DNA of 13,378 nt from CAZJTL01 sp964548905 (GTDB lineage: Bacteria > Cyanobacteriota > Cyanobacteriia > Cyanobacteriales > Xenococcaceae): positions 1 to 13,378 of the forward strand of contig CAZJTL010000146.1 of the NCBI GenBank assembly GCA_964548905.1. The letters run 5' to 3'. This document shows, piece after piece, positions 1 through 7,005 of the stretch. How positions within the stretch are numbered: the stretch's first letter is position 1; each line of letters starts with the position of its first letter. A model generated the notes under the pieces. The model saw nothing but the letters and a program-made list of their open reading frames with translations. It did no database searches and was not told the origin of the DNA. The position numbers and the translations under genes are program-made.

Positions 1-359
1 TTTCAAGGGTTTTCACAAATTGAAGCTAATTTTAGACACACTGTCCCCTGAAAAGGATATTCAAATTATAAACCTCAAACAAACTTTTTTCGTTGTCAAT
101 TAAGTTTTGTAAAGAGTAAAAATATATAGAAATTTTTAAAGCGATCGCAAGAACAAGCGAAAATTTGCTTATATATAAATCGATCGAGAGATTTTAATTT
201 ACTCTCCAACACTAAGGGGGGATCGAAAATCAATATAGATACTTATAGATACTTTTTTATAGAGATCGAGATCGGATCGTTTCTGACTTTTCAGACATCC
301 TCCCAACCAAAGCTAAGAATATTGCAGTATTTTAGACTGGTAAAGATGAACCATGAAAG
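1..359. other. AT-rich upstream region, no gene seen
   Basis: No convincing open reading frame is visible on either strand. The stretch is AT-rich, with one HIP1 octamer near 141 and short local repeats such as GATACTT near 238 and 249. Bases 1-9 and 45-53 form an imperfect inverted pair (TTTCAAGGG against CCCCTGAAA), which is too short to call a mobile-element end. It presumably holds the promoter of the downstream membrane protein, but I could not pick a convincing -35/-10 pair. Confidence 0.5.
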
Positions 360-1813
360 ATGAACAGACATTCCTCTAAACCAAGCAAATTTTTCTTGCA
401 TTTTGATTCAATAATTTTAAGTACTGTTGCTATTCTTAGCTTGCTAATTATTGCCATTATAATTGTAGGCGATCGCAGTATATTTAAAATTAATGATTTT
501 AGCGGTATAGATCAACAAATTGGAGCAGATACTCAAGCAATTTCATTCACTTTTAATCGTCACGTTCTTCCAAGTAATCTCGATAATAATATTAAACTTG
601 AGCCTTATTTACCAGGCAAAACATATTTAGCTGGTAATAAATTATTTTATACTTTTACCAAAATTCCTAGATACGATACTAATTATAAAATCCAGTTGGC
701 AGGAATTAAAGCAACTGACACTCAGAAGATAATTGAACCATTTACAAGCCAAATCAAAACTCGCGATCGCTTGCTTGCATATATAGGAATCAAAGCTAAA
801 GAAAGAGGTAGATTAATTCTCTATAACCTAACTAAAAATCAAAAAAATATTCTGACTCCGCCAGATTTATTAATAGTTAATTTTGAGACTTATCCTCAAA
901 GTGATAAGATTTTGTTTTCTGCTTTAGATAATAACGGTCAAGCACAGGAATTTGGTAGACAACAACTCTATACAGTCACAACTGGTATTAATTGGCAAGC
1001 TAACCAAAAAACTCAGCCAGCAGGAAGAATACAACTAATTTTAGATTCCAAAAATTACCAAAATCAAAAATTTGACTTATCTAATGACGGCAAAATTATT
1101 GTAGTTCAAAGAACAAATAATAAGAACCCTGGAGATTCTAGCCTCTGGATTATACCTGATGGCGATAAGCCTAGACCTATAGGTATATCAGGAAATCAGT
1201 TTCTTATTTCTCCCGATAGTAAGACAACTGCTGTCGCTCAAGGAAAAGGTATTTTTATGTTAGCTTTAGCCCCAGAAGCATCATCTTCTCAACAGTTTAT
1301 CCCTGGCTATGGGAAGCTAATTGCTTTTTCTAGAGACGGTTCTCAAAAATTAGTGGTTAGATACAATAGGGACTATTCTCAATCCTTATCTTTAATTACT
1401 GAAGCTAACAATACTCAAGATTTATTTAGAAGTAATAGTCCGATTGCAGATTGTCAGTTTAACCCTAATAACGAAGATTTGATTTACTGTCTTAAAACAG
1501 AAGTCAAGCAAACTGAAGGCTCAGAACAAACCTACGAGCAACCTGTTCTCTACAGTATTAATTTAACTACTTTAGAAAGCAAAATAAAGGCGATCGTACC
1601 CAATTATCAAGATGTAAAAATGAGTGTTTCACCGGATGGAAAGGTAATACTTTTCGATCAAACTTCAACCACACCACCAAGAACGAATAACGAATTACTA
1701 ACTGACTCTGGAGGCGCGATCGCTGATGGAAGTGTGTGGTCGNNNNNNNNNNTAGCAATAAAACTCCTCCTCAACCAATTGCTAATGGTTTTCATCCGCA
1801 ATGGATCAAATAA
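360..1813 (+). CDS. Membrane-anchored PD40/WD40-like beta-propeller protein (interrupted by assembly gap)
   Basis: No specific function can be named. The N-terminus has a short basic cytoplasmic stretch, then one membrane segment at about residues 18-37. A beta-rich region at about 50-135 resembles the bacterial Ig-like domains found before propellers. Several PD40-type blades follow, seen as repeated S/N-P/D-D-G or similar turns (DGKIIVV, ISPDSKT, FSRDGSQ, FNPNNED, SPDGKVI). It is probably an anchored protein with most of its mass outside the cytoplasmic membrane. The run of 10 Ns at 1743-1752 breaks the last part. After the gap, reading straight on gives an implausible tail ending at 1823. 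The frame starting at 1754 instead gives SNKTPPQPIANGFHPQWIK and stops at 1811-1813, which suits the expected end of such a protein. The start is ATG 360 with a weak purine-rich stretch before it. Family assignment is moderate; the end is inferred. Confidence 0.7.
1743..1752. other. Assembly gap (10 N) of wrong length
   Basis: This is a run of exactly 10 Ns inside the propeller gene. The plausible downstream frame begins at 1754, which requires the real missing length to be 2 modulo 3, not 10. The Ns are therefore a placeholder. Some coding sequence is probably missing, because the flanks do not overlap. Confidence 0.9.
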
Positions 1814-1849
1814 GCTGGTATAAGAAAAAGTCTGAACTGAATTGCACCA

Positions 1850-2014
1850 TTGCCACCGCGTCGGTTATCAACAGAAATCGGTCAAATTTTGGGAAATAAA
1901 TACGATCGATTAAGACGAGGCGAAATAAAACTTTGTTGGAAAGATGCATCAATTCGAGTACTATATCGAACAACAGGATTACTTTTCCAACAATTACTTA
2001 ATCATTTATTTTAA
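1850..2014 (+). CDS. Possible small ORF or coding remnant before dxr (54 aa, TTG start)
   Basis: This frame is open from just after a TGA at about 1838 to TAA at 2012-2014 and could start at TTG 1850. The product is basic with a hydrophobic end: it starts LPPRRLSTEIGQILGNKYDR and ends GLLFQQLLNHLF. I do not recognise it. It has no ATG and no ribosome-binding site, and it ends four bases before the preferred ATG of dxr. It lies in the 368-bp piece between two assembly gaps, so its context is uncertain. It could be a remnant of a longer gene, a short leader ORF, or chance; the AT-rich sequence makes chance less unlikely than the amino-acid composition suggests. Confidence 0.2.
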   Translation: MPPRRLSTEIGQILGNKYDRLRRGEIKLCWKDASIRVLYRTTGLLFQQLLNHLF

Positions 2015-2018
2015 AAAA

Positions 2019-3230
2019 ATGTCTTACGGGAAACCAATTACTATACTTGGGTCTACTGGTTCGATCGGTACTCAAACTCTAGATATCGTTGCTACGCATC
2101 CAGATAAGTTTCGTGTCGTTNNNNNNNNNNTTGGGTTAGCTGCTGGTAACAATATTAGTTTATTAACCGAACAAATTCGCCACTTTCAACCAGAAATTGT
2201 AGCAATTAGTTCTCAGGAAAAAATCGCAGAATTAACCGAAGCGATCGCCGAACTTCCTCAACAGCCGATTATTTTAGCTGGAGAAGAAGGAATCGTAGAA
2301 GTAGCCCGCTATGGCGATGCTCAAAGTGTAGTGACTGGTATTGTTGGTTGTGCGGGATTATTACCTACGATCGCGGCGATCGAAGCTGGTAAAGATATTG
2401 CCCTAGCCAATAAAGAAACTTTAATCGCTGGCGCTCCCGTGGTGCTACCTTTAGTTAAAAAACATCAGGTAAAATTACTCCCCGCAGACTCGGAACACTC
2501 TGCTATCTTTCAGTGTTTGCAAGGTGTCCCTGAAGATGGTTTGCGTCGAATCTTATTGACAGCTTCTGGTGGTGCGTTTAGAGATTGTCCTGTCGAAAAA
2601 TTAGCCACAGTCAAAGTAGAAGATGCACTCAAACATCCTAACTGGTCAATGGGTAAGAAAATTACTATCGACTCAGCGACTTTGATGAATAAAGGTTTAG
2701 AAGTCATTGAAGCCCATTTCTTGTTTGGATTAGACTACGATCTCATTGATATTGTCATACATCCTCAAAGTATTATTCATTCTCTAATCGAGCTACAAGA
2801 TACTTCAGTACTAGCTCAATTGGGATGGCCGGACATGCGCTTACCGCTACTTTATGCTCTTTCTTGGCCAGAAAGAATTTACACTGATTGGGAACAGCTA
2901 GATTTAGTTAAGGCTGGTAATTTAACTTTTAGCGAACCCGATCGCGATAAATATCCCTGTATGCAGTTAGCCTATGCTGCTGGAAAAGCTGGCGGATGTA
3001 TGCCAGCCGTTTTAAACGCTGCTAACGAACAAGCAGTAGCTTTATTTTTAGAGGAAAAAATTCAATTCTTAGATATCCCTCGTTTGATTGAAATCGTCTG
3101 CGATCGCGCCAGTACTCAAAATACCCAAACACCAACCCTAGATGACATTTTAGATGCCGATCGCTGGGCAAGAAAAGAAGTTAATTCTGCTAGCCAGAAA
3201 ATTAATCAGCGTCTAATTTCTTTAACATGA
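2019..3230 (+). CDS. dxr: 1-deoxy-D-xylulose 5-phosphate reductoisomerase (Dxr, IspC)
   Basis: Dxr converts 1-deoxy-D-xylulose 5-phosphate to 2-C-methyl-D-erythritol 4-phosphate with NADPH and a divalent metal. This is the committed step of the MEP isoprenoid pathway that feeds carotenoids, phytol and quinones in cyanobacteria. The NADPH-binding GSTGSIG lies at residues 11-17. The metal and substrate residues appear in DSEHSAIFQ (about 153), the ASGGAFRD segment, and the HPNWSMGKKITIDSATLMNK region (about 202-221). I chose ATG 2019 because GSTGSIG then sits about 10 residues in, as usual for the family; ATG 1944 would add 25 unrelated residues. No Shine-Dalgarno sequence is visible. The run of Ns at 2121-2130 adds four false codons; without it the protein is about 399 aa, the usual length. 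Downstream is a heptamer repeat, then a convergent gene. Confidence 0.97.
   Translation: MSYGKPITILGSTGSIGTQTLDIVATHPDKFRVVXXXXGLAAGNNISLLTEQIRHFQPEIVAISSQEKIAELTEAIAELPQQPIILAGEEGIVEVARYGDAQSVVTGIVGCAGLLPTIAAIEAGKDIALANKETLIAGAPVVLPLVKKHQVKLLPADSEHSAIFQCLQGVPEDGLRRILLTASGGAFRDCPVEKLATVKVEDALKHPNWSMGKKITIDSATLMNKGLEVIEAHFLFGLDYDLIDIVIHPQSIIHSLIELQDTSVLAQLGWPDMRLPLLYALSWPERIYTDWEQLDLVKAGNLTFSEPDRDKYPCMQLAYAAGKAGGCMPAVLNAANEQAVALFLEEKIQFLDIPRLIEIVCDRASTQNTQTPTLDDILDADRWARKEVNSASQKINQRLISLT
2121..2130. other. Assembly gap (10 N), probably no missing bases
   Basis: The left flank ends GTCGTT and the right flank begins TTGGG. Merging the shared TT gives R-V-V-G-L-A-A-G-N-N, the continuous cyanobacterial Dxr sequence as I know it. 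The Ns are thus most likely inserted between contigs that overlap by 2 bases. The frame survives only because 10 N plus TT makes 12 bases. Confidence 0.85.
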
Positions 3231-3236
3231 GGTAAG

Positions 3237-3263
3237 TAGGGTGTAGGGTGTAGGGTGTAGGGG
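3237..3263. repeat. Heptamer tandem repeat block R1 (TAGGGTG x3)
   Basis: There are three exact TAGGGTG units (3237-3257) and a partial fourth, starting 6 bases after the dxr stop codon. A degenerate GTCAGAAGGCAAGAGG stretch follows at about 3278-3293, related to units in other blocks of this window. It lies in the short spacer between the convergent dxr and radical SAM genes. It belongs to the same class as the short tandemly repeated heptamers known from cyanobacteria. Confidence 0.85.
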
Positions 3264-3309
3264 AAAATCTTTTTCAAGTCAGAAGGCAAGAGGTAATATT
3301 TGGCAATTA

Positions 3310-4845
3310 TTATCGCGTGGAAGTTGTCAAAACTCTGGTTAACTGAGTATTAATGCGATCGCGAACGATTTGACGATATTCGAGAAAATGCTCTAATTGA
3401 GCGCAGGCTGTTAAATAATGATCGATCAGACTAATATGTCGTCGAACAAGCGTTAAAAGATTGCGCCAAAATTGAGCGCGGGTTTGGCGAACGATACCTT
3501 GTTGCCAGAGTAATAACACCAGGGCGCGAATATTCCTCCAACCAGGCTGTTTTAGTCGAGAATGTCTGGGAATACCGATTCTCATAAAATAACGGAAAGC
3601 GCGATCGAGATAGATTTCAGGTTCGTAAAGATACCAAAAACTATCGATGTATTCGCGGGCAATTTCTTCAACTGGGCGAGTGGGAACGAAATTAATTAAA
3701 GTAGTTTGGTTGATGTTCCCGCCGCGATCGAGTAACCTACCTTCTTTTTGCAAGCGATACCAAAGCGCTGTATTGGGGAGGGCTTGTAACATGCTAAACA
3801 TGGCAAGGGGAATAGAGATCTCCTCGACAAACTCAACAATGCGATCGCCTGCGCCTGGTTGTTCGCGATCGAAGCCAATGATAAACCCTGCCATTACCTG
3901 TAAACCTTTTTCGGTAATTATTTCGATCGATTCGCTCAAAGGTTCGCGAGTATTTTGAAACTTTTTGGTGAGAGTCAAACTATCTTCGTCAGGTGTCTCA
4001 AGTCCCATAAACACTTTGGTGAAATTACACTCAATCATTAATTCCATTAACTCTGGATCTTTCGCTAAATCCACCGATGCTTCTGTAGCAAAGCCGAAGG
4101 GATAGTTTTTTTCTTTCGTCCAAACTTTTAACTCTTTAAGTAGTAATTTGACATTGCGCTTATTACCGATGAAATTGTCATCCACCATAAACACATTGCC
4201 CCGCCAACCCAATTCGTAAAGACGTTCTAGTTCCCCTAGCAGTTGCGCTGGAGTTTTAGTACGAGGTTTCCTCCCATACAGGACAATAATGTCGCAGAAT
4301 TCACACTGGAATGGACAACCACGGGAAAACTGAACCGACATATTATCGTAGACAGCAAAATCCAATAAGTCGTAGCGCGGGATTGGAGTTTGAGTGACAT
4401 CAGCAAACTCATTGGTAGTAAATTTGCCTTTTACTTCACCTCGCTCGATCGCTGCTACAAACATGGGTAAAGTAATTTCCCCTTCATTGAGAACTAGATA
4501 GTCTGCACCAGCAGCTTCGATTTCATCGGGAAGGGATGTGGGATAAGGACCGCCAACAGCAACTTTTTTACCCCGTCTTTTCGCCTCTTGAATTTGGGCT
4601 AGCAAATCTTCTTTCTGGACGATCATCCCCGAAATAATTACTAACTCAGCCCATTCCCATTCACTCTCGGTAATAGGGCGAATATTGCGATCGACCAGCT
4701 TAAACTCCCATTCTTTAGGTAAAAGCGCTGCTACTGTGATTAAACCAAGGGGCGGTATCATCGCTTTTTTGCCTGCAAAGGCTAAAGCTTTTTCAAACGA
4801 CCAAAAACTTTGAGGAAACAACGGATAAATCAGTAAAACTTTCAT
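3310..4845 (-). CDS. B12-binding-domain radical SAM protein
   Basis: The N-terminal 130 residues or so have the layout of a cobalamin-binding-like domain (MKVLLIYPLFPQSFW at the start, GGPYPTSLPDE at about 98-108), but I see no DxHxxG motif, so B12 may bind base-off without the His ligand or not at all. A radical SAM core follows with the [4Fe-4S] ligands CPFQCEFC at 177-184 (C177, C181, C184). Downstream are VDDNFIGNKRN and GLETPDEDSL segments and a C-terminal helical region of the kind found in cyanobacterial and hopanoid-methylase-like relatives. The family includes C-methylases such as HpnP, but this protein lacks features I could use to call it HpnP, so the substrate is unknown. Length is 511 aa, complete. 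It starts at ATG 4845 with no clear ribosome-binding site, and its 5' spacer is filled by repeats. It is convergent with dxr; no pathway partner is adjacent. Confidence 0.88.
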   Translation of the reverse strand: MKVLLIYPLFPQSFWSFEKALAFAGKKAMIPPLGLITVAALLPKEWEFKLVDRNIRPITESEWEWAELVIISGMIVQKEDLLAQIQEAKRRGKKVAVGGPYPTSLPDEIEAAGADYLVLNEGEITLPMFVAAIERGEVKGKFTTNEFADVTQTPIPRYDLLDFAVYDNMSVQFSRGCPFQCEFCDIIVLYGRKPRTKTPAQLLGELERLYELGWRGNVFMVDDNFIGNKRNVKLLLKELKVWTKEKNYPFGFATEASVDLAKDPELMELMIECNFTKVFMGLETPDEDSLTLTKKFQNTREPLSESIEIITEKGLQVMAGFIIGFDREQPGAGDRIVEFVEEISIPLAMFSMLQALPNTALWYRLQKEGRLLDRGGNINQTTLINFVPTRPVEEIAREYIDSFWYLYEPEIYLDRAFRYFMRIGIPRHSRLKQPGWRNIRALVLLLWQQGIVRQTRAQFWRNLLTLVRRHISLIDHYLTACAQLEHFLEYRQIVRDRINTQLTRVLTTSTR

Positions 4846-4903
4846 CTAATGTTGCGCCTATCGTTAATTACTTTAGCTTACATCAATTCTTGCTTCGCAA
4901 TTA

Positions 4904-5140
4904 AAGAAGGCAAGAGGCAGGAGGCAGAAGGCAGAAGGCAGAAGTTTTTTAAGTCATAAGTCATAAGTCATAAGTCATAAGTTTTTACTTGCTACTTGCT
5001 ACTTGCTACTTATTACTTATTACTCATTACTCATTACTCCCTACTTCCTACTTCCTACTTCCTACTTCCTACTTCCTACTTTTTTCCCTACACCCTTACA
5101 CCCCTAACCCCTAATCCCTACACCCTAACCCCTAGTCTCC
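4904..5140. repeat. Composite heptamer repeat block R2
   Basis: This is the largest array in the window and fills the spacer between the radical SAM gene and sdhB. In order it holds degenerate GAGGCAG/GAAGGCA units (about 4906-4944), AAGTCAT x4 (4951-4978), a T-run, then 13 consecutive units in perfect 7-bp register at 4987-5077: ACTTGCT x3, ACTTATT x2, ACTCATT x2, ACTCCCT, ACTTCCT x5. A C-rich tract of CCCTACACC and CTAACCCCTA type follows (about 5086-5140) and runs into the end of sdhB. Confidence 0.92.
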
Positions 5141-6114
5141 CCTCCCTTAACTGCCTCAATTAGCGATCGCACTTGCTCAGTTCCTTCTGAGGGTTCAAAT
5201 TTGACAGGAAATTTGCCAGCAGTAAGCATTTTCAATCCCAATGGTGCCAGACTGGCTATACCTTTAAGATCTTGGAAGTAATTACCCACTACATAGACAC
5301 CAAATTTGCGTTCGTCGATCCAACCACCAGCTTTGACTAGATCGATTAAAACTTTACGGTGGCGAATCGAGCGACTGTCACTTTTATCTTTCCGCTTGAG
5401 AATTTCTTGTTTGATTTCACTAATCCGATCCATCGGCGCAACTTCCATCGGACAGACGGCGTTACACATATAACAACGGGTGCAACCCCATACTCCTTGC
5501 GTACCTTGGTTGTATTGTTCTAGTCTTGCTTCTGGGCGATCGTCACGGGAATCTGAGAGAGTTCTTTGCGCTTTAGCTAGGGCATGAGGACCAACAAAAT
5601 CAGGATTGACTTCTTTAGCGTTACACTCAGAATAACAAGCCCCGCACATAATACAGTTTCCTGTTAGATCGAGGCGCGATCGCTCTTCGGGGGTCTGTAA
5701 AAACTCCCGTTCGGGAATTGTTCTTGAACTGGTACTAACGTAGGGATCGATAGCTTCTAAGTCATTCCAAAAGCTATTCATATCCACAACTAAATCTTTA
5801 ATGACTTTTAAATTACCTAAAGGTGCAATAGTTATCTCTGGAGTTTTTGAGGTGGAAAAATCCGTTCTTCGCTTCAATTCACCAGCAATATTTTCTTTAC
5901 AAGCTAAAGCAGAACGACCATTAATTCTCATGGCACAACTTCCGCAAATTGTATTGCGACAATTTTTGCGAAAAGCCAAGCTACCATCTAATTCCCATTT
6001 AATTTGATTTAAACATTCTAAAATCGTAGTTTCTGGTTCTACATCTAAAGTATAATCTTGAATTCTGGGCTGACTATTTGCCTGTTGTCGAACTATTTGA
6101 AAAATAACTTGCAT
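5125..6114 (-). CDS. sdhB: Succinate dehydrogenase/fumarate reductase iron-sulfur subunit
   Basis: This is the electron-transfer subunit that carries electrons from the flavoprotein to the quinone site, at the thylakoid or cytoplasmic membrane. The [2Fe-2S] ligands are C52, C57, C60 and C72 (CRNTICGSC followed by LACK). The C-terminal ferredoxin-like part has C154-x2-C157-x2-C160-x3-C164 and C211-x2-C214-x2-C217-x3-C221-P. By comparison with E. coli SdhB, C214 replaces the Ile that leaves the third centre as [3Fe-4S], so this centre could be [4Fe-4S]. At 329 aa it is longer than the E. coli subunit, with a C-terminal extension as in cyanobacterial and archaeal-type enzymes. No sdhA or membrane subunit is adjacent; in cyanobacteria these are often unlinked. 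The start is ATG 6114 with a weak GGTAAAGA before it. The last residues (GGETRG) are read from the repeat tract. Confidence 0.93.
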   Translation of the reverse strand: MQVIFQIVRQQANSQPRIQDYTLDVEPETTILECLNQIKWELDGSLAFRKNCRNTICGSCAMRINGRSALACKENIAGELKRRTDFSTSKTPEITIAPLGNLKVIKDLVVDMNSFWNDLEAIDPYVSTSSRTIPEREFLQTPEERSRLDLTGNCIMCGACYSECNAKEVNPDFVGPHALAKAQRTLSDSRDDRPEARLEQYNQGTQGVWGCTRCYMCNAVCPMEVAPMDRISEIKQEILKRKDKSDSRSIRHRKVLIDLVKAGGWIDERKFGVYVVGNYFQDLKGIASLAPLGLKMLTAGKFPVKFEPSEGTEQVRSLIEAVKGGETRG

Positions 6115-6449
6115 TCTTTACCAACTCTTATTTATGCTCAGACTTAGAGAAGTAATTTGTTCAGCTAGTTTACTTGAGGTGGCTTTTTCTTCTTGGTTTT
6201 GATTTCTAAGAAGATTGCTAAAAACTAGTCTAATATTTTTAGCTTAAGACAATATTCCTAGTTACTAGCTAAAAGCGATAAATACTTAAATTATTATATA
6301 AATTGCCTTTGGTTATTTTATTAAAAAATCATAATTATTGAAAAAACATGTCACAAGATAGATATTTAGCGGTATATTTTTTATAATGTCAATTACACTC
6401 GGCAAACTCAACTGAGAATTGCGAGAAATTAAAGGAAAAAAAGAGAGTT
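6115..6449. other. Divergent promoter region between sdhB and the AbrB gene
   Basis: This AT-rich spacer has no convincing ORF, no RNA gene and no heptamer repeats, unlike most other spacers here. It must hold the promoters of both divergent genes. Visible signals are the TATAAT at 6382-6387 on the plus strand and a short palindrome (CTAGTTACTAG, near 6259). I found no clear GTA-N8-TAC NtcA site. Confidence 0.6.
6382..6387 (+). promoter_or_regulatory. Probable -10 box of the AbrB-family gene
   Basis: A perfect TATAAT lies 62 bases upstream of ATG 6450. No good -35 hexamer is found 16-18 bases upstream (the sequence there is TAGATA), so the promoter may be activator-dependent or use a group 2 sigma factor. 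The implied leader is about 55 bases and includes AAAGGA at 6431-6436. Confidence 0.45.
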
Positions 6450-6842
6450 ATGAGTGAAACGGCAACTGCCCCTTTAACAGGAAAAGCGCTGCTTCAAAAA
6501 GTAAAAGAGTTATCTCACTTACCAAGACGCGAAACAGCAAAACGCTGTGGTTATTACACAGTAACTAAAGACAACCAGACTCGTGTAAATTTAACAGATT
6601 TTTATGATGCAGTTCTCGCTGCTAAAGGTGTTCCTCTCGATCCAGAAGGAGCAAAAGATGGTCGCGGTCGCGAACCAACCTATAAAGTTAGCGTCCACAA
6701 AAACGGTCAAATTGTGATAGGTTCAACCTATACTCAAGCTATGGGATTGAAAGAGGGCGATAAGTTTGAAATCAAGCTTGGTTACAAACATATTCATCTC
6801 AAACAGGTCGATGACGATCGAGAAGATTATTCTGAAGAATAA
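6450..6842 (+). CDS. cyabrB1: AbrB-family transcriptional regulator, cyAbrB1 type
   Basis: This is a small DNA-binding regulator found throughout cyanobacteria. Members of the family influence nitrogen, carbon and hydrogenase gene expression. The 130-aa protein starts MSETATAPLTGKALLQKVKE and has the conserved ETAKRCGYYTV (about 28-38) and TRVNLTDFYDA segments. A C-terminal AbrB-like swapped-hairpin domain sits at about 75-120 (VSVHKNGQIVIGSTYT, then GLKEGDKFEIKLGYKHIHL). The AbrB fold is C-terminal here, unlike the N-terminal fold of Bacillus AbrB. Wording of the N-terminus fits the cyAbrB1 (Sll0359/CalA) branch better than cyAbrB2, from memory of those sequences. The start is ATG 6450, with purine-rich AAAGGAAAAAAAGAGAG just before it. 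It is transcribed alone, with a hairpin 28 bases after the stop, and is divergent from sdhB. Confidence 0.93.
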   Translation: MSETATAPLTGKALLQKVKELSHLPRRETAKRCGYYTVTKDNQTRVNLTDFYDAVLAAKGVPLDPEGAKDGRGREPTYKVSVHKNGQIVIGSTYTQAMGLKEGDKFEIKLGYKHIHLKQVDDDREDYSEE

Positions 6843-6869
6843 GAGTCTGTGTGGTGCATCTTTTTTAAA

Positions 6870-6899
6870 TAAATCGCCTTTGTATTCAAAGGTGGTTTA
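6870..6899 (+). terminator. Hairpin after the AbrB-family gene
   Basis: Bases 6871-6882 (AAATCGCCTTTG) pair with 6887-6898 (CAAAGGTGGTTT) around a TATT loop, with two G-T pairs; one more T-A pair (6870/6899) extends it to 13 bp. It lies 28 bases after the stop codon. Only a loose T-rich stretch follows, so termination may be partial. A role as a 3'-end stabiliser is the alternative. Confidence 0.6.
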
Positions 6900-6929
6900 C
6901 AGTTATTTATACTCATTAAATACTCGACC

Positions 6930-6957
6930 TTGACATAAAAACTTCAGGTTGAATAAT
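6930..6957 (+). promoter_or_regulatory. Sigma70-type promoter of the CPBP gene
   Basis: A perfect TTGACA at 6930-6935 is followed after 16 bases by AATAAT at 6952-6957, one mismatch from TATAAT. Transcription would start near 6964, giving a leader of about 42 bases before ATG 7006. It lies beyond the hairpin that ends the preceding gene, so the CPBP gene is probably its own unit. Confidence 0.6.
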
Positions 6958-7005
6958 TAATTTCTAGTTTTTTGCTAATATTTTCGCTACGGTTAGCCGT
7001 TAGGT

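Noticed and set aside
1..53. End of an insertion sequence
   Set aside because: Only an imperfect 9-bp inverted pair with a 35-base interior is seen, with no transposase, no partner terminus and no target duplication in the window.
1944..2018. N-terminal extension of Dxr from ATG 1944
   Set aside because: The 25 extra residues are low-complexity and aromatic-rich, unlike any Dxr N-terminus, and the NADPH motif would be displaced; ATG 2019 fits the family length.
3647..3958. 103-aa ORF on the plus strand
   Set aside because: It is antisense to the radical SAM coding region, whose motifs are intact; the composition is that of a shadow frame.
4904..5140. CRISPR array
   Set aside because: The units are 7 bp, directly abutting, with no spacers and no cas genes nearby; the pattern is a tandem array.
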